From Verrucomicrobia bacterium SCGC AAA164-M04 (GTDB lineage: Bacteria; Verrucomicrobiota; Verrucomicrobiae; Verrucomicrobiales; Akkermansiaceae), in NCBI GenBank assembly GCA_000383735.1, contig KB912082.1, positions 12,070-51,455 on the forward strand: a stretch of 39,386 nucleotides of DNA, written 5' to 3'. The notes beneath the pieces were generated by a model. That model was not told the DNA's origin, did no database searches, and was given only the letters and a program-made list of their open reading frames with translations. Positions within the stretch are counted from its first letter, which is position 1, and every line of letters begins with the position of its first letter. The position numbers and the translations under genes are program-made. Of this stretch, positions 34,883-39,386 are shown one piece after another.

Positions 34883-37800
34883 ATGAAATCCAAGACTATA
34901 AACGCTCTTAAGTTAGTTTTCACATCCTCATTTTGCGCTATCTCAGGCATCATTCCAGCCGCGGCAGAGCAGATCATTTTTACCGAAATCCAATACAACG
35001 CTAAAGCTGGTGATCCAGATTTTGTGGAAGTCACGAACAATACCGGAACTCCGTTTGATATGGGTAAATGGTATTTTTCAGACGGGATCGACTACACTTT
35101 CCCAGATTTTTCCGCAGGAGACACGGATGCTCACATCTTTAAACAGTTTGAGACTATTTTGGTTTCGCCAGTCGACGAGGTAACCTTGAGAGCCGCTTAC
35201 CCTAGCATTCCTGAAGATACGCGCATCTTCGGGCCATACACCGGCGCGTTATCGAACTCTGGGGAAAGGCTTACCCTGAAAAATAAGAACGGTGTCGTTA
35301 TGACCACGATCCGATACAACGATGGTGGAAAATGGCCTGCCGCGGCCGATGGGACCGGTCACACCCTCACTCGAACCAACCCTAATCTCTCCAATGGCGA
35401 GTGGCGTAATTGGGCAGCCAGCGCCCAACCAGGCGGAACTCCAGGCAGAGGGCCAGCTAACGAGGGAGATCTCCCAACTTTTACTACCGAAATAGCGCAA
35501 ACCACCTCTACCTGGAAATATGATCAAAACGTAGCAAATCTCGACCGCGGCACCCAATGGCGCGAGTCGGATTTTGACGACAGCAACTGGACTGAAGGCG
35601 CGGGTGTTTTTGGGAGAAATTCGGCTGATCCATTTGGAACACCATGGACCACCGGCGGTAGATTCACCTACTATTTACGTTCTGAATTTCAATTCAACGG
35701 ACTCTTTTCCAACGCAATGATCGACATCGAATCCCACTTGGACGATGGCGTTATTTTCTATCTTAACGGGAAAGAGATCACTCGCTTCAACATGCCCTCA
35801 GGCGCAGTCAATTTCGAAACCCCAGCTAGCTCGGGTCGCGAATGGCAGGAGTTAGTCGAGATTGCTTCCGGCACAGACATTAGCTCTGCGCTTCGAACGG
35901 GACGAAATGTCCTAGCGGTCGAAGTTCACAATCGAGCAGCTGGTAGCTCTGACATCGCCTTCGGGGCAAATATCAGCATCACAGCAACGGAATCACTCAG
36001 CTCCCCTTTGTCGAATCTTGTCATCAGTGAGATTCACTTTGGCGAAGACGACCAGATCGACTGGGTCGAACTTCATGCCCCCGGAAATTCCACAGTTTCC
36101 TTATCAGGCATGGCCCTTGCCTCTGCACGGTCCTTTACAAATGCAGTCGATTTGAATGGCAGCATCTCCGCCGGAGGCTACCTCAGCATTCCTCTAACCC
36201 TCGAGATCGATGAAAATGGTGACCTCGACCTTTTCCTAATTCAGGGCAACTCCGTCATAGATGCCGTGCGTCTTGACCGAGACAACAGCGAAGAAACCTT
36301 CCAATCCTTTCCAGTTGGCGAGGAATGGTTTGGCGGACCCGGAGACACTCGTGACGCACCGAACGATCCAGTATCACGCCAAAACTCCATCGTCATCAAT
36401 GAAATTATGTACGATTCTCCCTCCGATCATGGCAATGCTGAGTATATCGAGCTCTTCAACCGTGGAGCCCAAACAGTCAATTTAAGCGGATGGAAAATTA
36501 GCGATGGAGTCGGATTTGATTTCCCGGATAATACTAATATCGGACCCGGTGGATATCTGGTCATCGCCGCTGACAAAGAGTGTCTCACAGCCGCCCATGG
36601 TAATATTCCAATTGTTGGAAATTGGCGGGGTGGTTTAAGAGATGGTGGCGAGCTCATCAGGATCGAAGATGAAAACGGAAACCTTGTTGATGAAGTCGAC
36701 TACCTTCCAGAAGGAGATTGGCCAAATCTGGCCGATGGCGACGGCAGCAGTATGGAACTTCGTCACCCTAGCATGAATAATAACATCAGTAGCGCCTGGG
36801 CTGACAGCGACGAGAGCAATAAGTCCACCATGCAAAAATTCACTTACACAGGCAACTTCGAGCGATCCTATTGGTTACCACTCAGAAGCGGCCAGGAGCT
36901 CCACACTCACCTAGTCGGAGATTCCCACGTTATCCTTGAAAATATCTCGGTCACTCTCAACAACTCGGGTTCTAACCTGCTCAGAAATCCCGCAGTCATG
37001 TCGCCAACTGCTGCCAGTAGCCAAGGGTGGGTCTGTCAGGGAACACACTGGCAAAGCTTTTTTGACGGAAGGAAACTAAATCTGATTTCAACGGGCCATG
37101 GTGATAATAAAGGCAATCGCGCAGAAGTCGATTTCGCAACATCCCCGGTCTTCGACCAAAGCTACACTCTATCCTTCGACGCTCGTTGGGTAAGCGGAAA
37201 ATCACGGATTATTTTCCAAACTCTCGATCACGGATTTGGCACAACGTTCCTTCTTCCAGTTCCTGATAACTTGGGGACTCCAGGTGCTGCCAATTCCACT
37301 CTATTGACTGCTCCCGCGCCGACCGTCACTGGGGTCATCCACAGCCCCGCTGTTCCAAAACCAGGCAACCCAGTTACAGTGACATCGAGAGTCGAATCTG
37401 CCGGAGCACTCACCTCAGTTACTCTCGTTCATCGGCTCGATAGTAATTCTGGGGACGGAACTTGGAGACGCACCGCTATGACCAATCAGGGAGAGGGGGT
37501 CTACAGTGCCACCGTTAGTCAGAACACCTCCAACAATCAAATCACTCAATTCTATGTGGAAGCGATCTCCGGCGCTACAACCACTACCCAACCTAAATTT
37601 GGTGGTGATCGTCCTGCGATGTGGATCGTAGACAGCCGTGAGATGCCGAACGTCCTTCTGCAGGAAAGGTTCATCGTCTCAAACTACGATCGCCAAGCTC
37701 TTAACTCCAATATTGGTGGAGGGCCAACTTTCGACTACAACTTCCCGCGTCCTTCTAACCAATTCTTTAATGCGACTTTTATCGCGAATGAAAGCGAGAT

Positions 37801-39386
37801 TTACTACAACGCTGAAATTCGGAAAAGCGGTAGCCCTTTCACCAGAGCGACTGACGCCAACATCGACCACGGGAAATGGAAACTTCCTGGAGACCGCCTC
37901 TTCCGAGGGAGGCGGCGTAGCGTCATTGACGCCTCAGGAACGGCCCAGGGGAGCGGCACCCCGCGCTTTTACGACGATCGCATCGCTCGCTATTTTCTCT
38001 ACCAACTTGGGCACCCGGTAAATGAGATGGAATACACTCACACCGTTATTAATAACGGCCGATTCAACCTTCGTGAAGATCACGAACCCATCTCAAACGA
38101 TTTCCTAAAGCGTAATTTTAAGAACGGCAGTAAAGGCACCCTACTTCGAATCGACGACGAATGGCGCTTCACTAGTGATGATGGAAATGCACGACAGAGC
38201 CGAAACGCCGACTGGGCTTACAAAGATAGCGGAAACCCAATCGCCTATCACAGCGAATGGCTAATGCGCAGCCGGGAGTCGGACTACGACTACGGTAACT
38301 TTATCGAGCTCACACGCATGCTTGATGAAAACAAGACGGATGAAGCAACTCTAAATCGAATTACCAACCCCGACATGTTAGCTTTGAATGCGGTGGTTCG
38401 GGGATATGATGCAGACTGGGATACCATCACGGTAGACCGAGGCAAGAACGCCTACTTTTACCGGCCAAAAGACGGAGATGGTTGGATGCTTCTCCACTGG
38501 GATGGAGACCGGGTCTTCGATCGTAGTAACCAAGCCATCCTCGGGGGAAGAAGAGGAGTGAATACGTATTTTAACCGCCCCTTCATTCGCCGCCGAATGA
38601 ATTACTACATGACCAAATTGCTAGACGAGCACACCAAAGGCTCTGCTAGGACTCTTGCCTGGATGGATGCGGAAACTGCTTCGGTTGCAGGCTCAGGCAT
38701 CAACATGACAAAATCCCACTATACGAACTGGTTCAACAGACGCGAAGGCATCGCACGGAACTTTATCACTTCAAATGTCGCCAATACTTCCTTTGCTATC
38801 ACAACTCCCCGAACTCCAACCTCGGCAGATGTCATCACCTTGCAAGGAACTTCACCTCCAACGGCCTTTTTTATTCGAGCCGTCGGTCAAGATGAAACCT
38901 CATTCTCGTGGACTAGCACAACTGCTTGGGAACTTGCTGGTGTCGTTCTTCAACAAGGGACAAATAGCCTGACCATTGAAGGCGTCGATCACGAGGGAAA
39001 CGTTGTTGCACAAACCCAATTTACTATCACCAAAACCGGCAATGCACCTCCCGTGATCGCTCTAAGCTCGTCTCCAAAATCACAACGCATCGCCCTAGAA
39101 GAAACCATCACGCTGGACACCACAGGAACTTTTGATCCGGAAGGAGATACGGTCACAATCAACTGGACCGTGCTCCCTAATACTGGCGTTAACCTCGCCA
39201 CCAATGGGAATATTCTGACTGCCGATTTTTCGCAACCAGGTTTCTATGTCTTCACCGCAGAAGCCAGTGACGGCAGCGGAAATTTGGCCACGAAATCGGC
39301 AGCCGTCTCCGTTCACCTTGATGAAGGTTTCTCAAACTTTGGAGACCCCATACTGGGGAACTTCTGGAGCACTTCTAATGCTCCCA
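34883..39386 (+). CDS. Giant exported lamin-tail/CotH-like surface protein, 3' end outside window
   Basis: At least 1501 codons, open to the window end. Signal peptide from ATG 34883 (LKLVFTSSFCAISGIIPAAA). Three lamin-tail (LTD) domains: ~34970-35450 (IIFTEIQYNAKAGDPDFVEV), ~36010-36350 (LVISEIHFGEDDQIDWVELH) and ~36380-36790 (IVINEIMYDSPSDHGNAEYI). A galactose-binding-like sandwich sits at ~35500-35990 (HLDDGVIFYLNGKEITRFNM), and another beta region covers ~36840-37600. A divergent CotH-like kinase fold follows (~37640-38570, RFNLREDHEPISNDFLKRNF, GWMLLHWDGDRVF), then a PKD-like domain (~39040-39310, FDPEGDTVTINWTV). Typical of large adhesive or surface proteins of Verrucomicrobiota. Function unknown; kinase activity unproven. 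Confidence 0.82.
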   Translation, partial: MKSKTINALKLVFTSSFCAISGIIPAAAEQIIFTEIQYNAKAGDPDFVEVTNNTGTPFDMGKWYFSDGIDYTFPDFSAGDTDAHIFKQFETILVSPVDEVTLRAAYPSIPEDTRIFGPYTGALSNSGERLTLKNKNGVVMTTIRYNDGGKWPAAADGTGHTLTRTNPNLSNGEWRNWAASAQPGGTPGRGPANEGDLPTFTTEIAQTTSTWKYDQNVANLDRGTQWRESDFDDSNWTEGAGVFGRNSADPFGTPWTTGGRFTYYLRSEFQFNGLFSNAMIDIESHLDDGVIFYLNGKEITRFNMPSGAVNFETPASSGREWQELVEIASGTDISSALRTGRNVLAVEVHNRAAGSSDIAFGANISITATESLSSPLSNLVISEIHFGEDDQIDWVELHAPGNSTVSLSGMALASARSFTNAVDLNGSISAGGYLSIPLTLEIDENGDLDLFLIQGNSVIDAVRLDRDNSEETFQSFPVGEEWFGGPGDTRDAPNDPVSRQNSIVINEIMYDSPSDHGNAEYIELFNRGAQTVNLSGWKISDGVGFDFPDNTNIGPGGYLVIAADKECLTAAHGNIPIVGNWRGGLRDGGELIRIEDENGNLVDEVDYLPEGDWPNLADGDGSSMELRHPSMNNNISSAWADSDESNKSTMQKFTYTGNFERSYWLPLRSGQELHTHLVGDSHVILENISVTLNNSGSNLLRNPAVMSPTAASSQGWVCQGTHWQSFFDGRKLNLISTGHGDNKGNRAEVDFATSPVFDQSYTLSFDARWVSGKSRIIFQTLDHGFGTTFLLPVPDNLGTPGAANSTLLTAPAPTVTGVIHSPAVPKPGNPVTVTSRVESAGALTSVTLVHRLDSNSGDGTWRRTAMTNQGEGVYSATVSQNTSNNQITQFYVEAISGATTTTQPKFGGDRPAMWIVDSREMPNVLLQERFIVSNYDRQALNSNIGGGPTFDYNFPRPSNQFFNATFIANESEIYYNAEIRKSGSPFTRATDANIDHGKWKLPGDRLFRGRRRSVIDASGTAQGSGTPRFYDDRIARYFLYQLGHPVNEMEYTHTVINNGRFNLREDHEPISNDFLKRNFKNGSKGTLLRIDDEWRFTSDDGNARQSRNADWAYKDSGNPIAYHSEWLMRSRESDYDYGNFIELTRMLDENKTDEATLNRITNPDMLALNAVVRGYDADWDTITVDRGKNAYFYRPKDGDGWMLLHWDGDRVFDRSNQAILGGRRGVNTYFNRPFIRRRMNYYMTKLLDEHTKGSARTLAWMDAETASVAGSGINMTKSHYTNWFNRREGIARNFITSNVANTSFAITTPRTPTSADVITLQGTSPPTAFFIRAVGQDETSFSWTSTTAWELAGVVLQQGTNSLTIEGVDHEGNVVAQTQFTITKTGNAPPVIALSSSPKSQRIALEETITLDTTGTFDPEGDTVTINWTVLPNTGVNLATNGNILTADFSQPGFYVFTAEASDGSGNLATKSAAVSVHLDEGFSNFGDPILGNFWSTSNAP

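Overview
The window looks like chromosome from a Verrucomicrobiota bacterium, probably a marine or free-living Verrucomicrobiales relative. Three things point there: several Tat-exported DUF1501/DUF1552 proteins paired with Planctomycete/Verrucomicrobia-type cytochrome-domain proteins (DUF1549/DUF1553, DUF1592), PEP-CTERM C-termini, and a long lamin-tail/CotH surface protein. Most genes lack a clear Shine-Dalgarno site. No tRNA, rRNA, CRISPR array, insertion sequence or phage gene was recognised. Everything here was read by eye; no search or alignment was run.

Layout. (1) 1-4025 is a probable metal-uptake locus: a ZnuD-like TonB-dependent outer-membrane receptor (cut by the window start and frameshifted at a run of nine Gs), divergent from two exported choice-of-anchor M proteins. 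A 17-base motif recurs next to the gene starts and could be a shared operator. (2) 4148-8174 holds an exported helical-repeat protein, rmuC and an unknown lipoprotein. (3) 8341-12314 holds a double beta-helix exported protein with a cysteine ladder and a YbdG-like mechanosensitive channel. (4) 12450-15152 is rpsO-pnp. (5) 15271-19891 is a polyphosphate locus: ppk2 on the minus strand, divergent from a Ppx/GppA-like gene and ppk1.

(6) 20006-33791 carries three two-gene modules, each on the minus strand and each in the same order: a CxxCH-containing secreted protein, then a Tat substrate (DUF1549/1553 then DUF1501; DUF1592 then DUF1552; DUF1549/1553 then DUF1501). Between them lie an exported alpha/beta hydrolase, a DUF1080 protein (3-keto-disaccharide hydrolase family) and a Tat-exported TIM-barrel isomerase, which suggests extracytoplasmic carbohydrate processing. 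(7) 33891-39386 holds a PEP-CTERM protein and a divergent, very large, 3'-truncated lamin-tail/CotH protein.

The most striking observation is the 5' end of the TonB receptor. A signal peptide in one frame and the receptor in another meet exactly at a G9 tract. Loss of one G would join them, so the gene is probably phase-variable and OFF here, unless the tract is mis-sequenced. Joined to the neighbouring choice-of-anchor M genes, it suggests a switchable zinc (or other metal) acquisition system.
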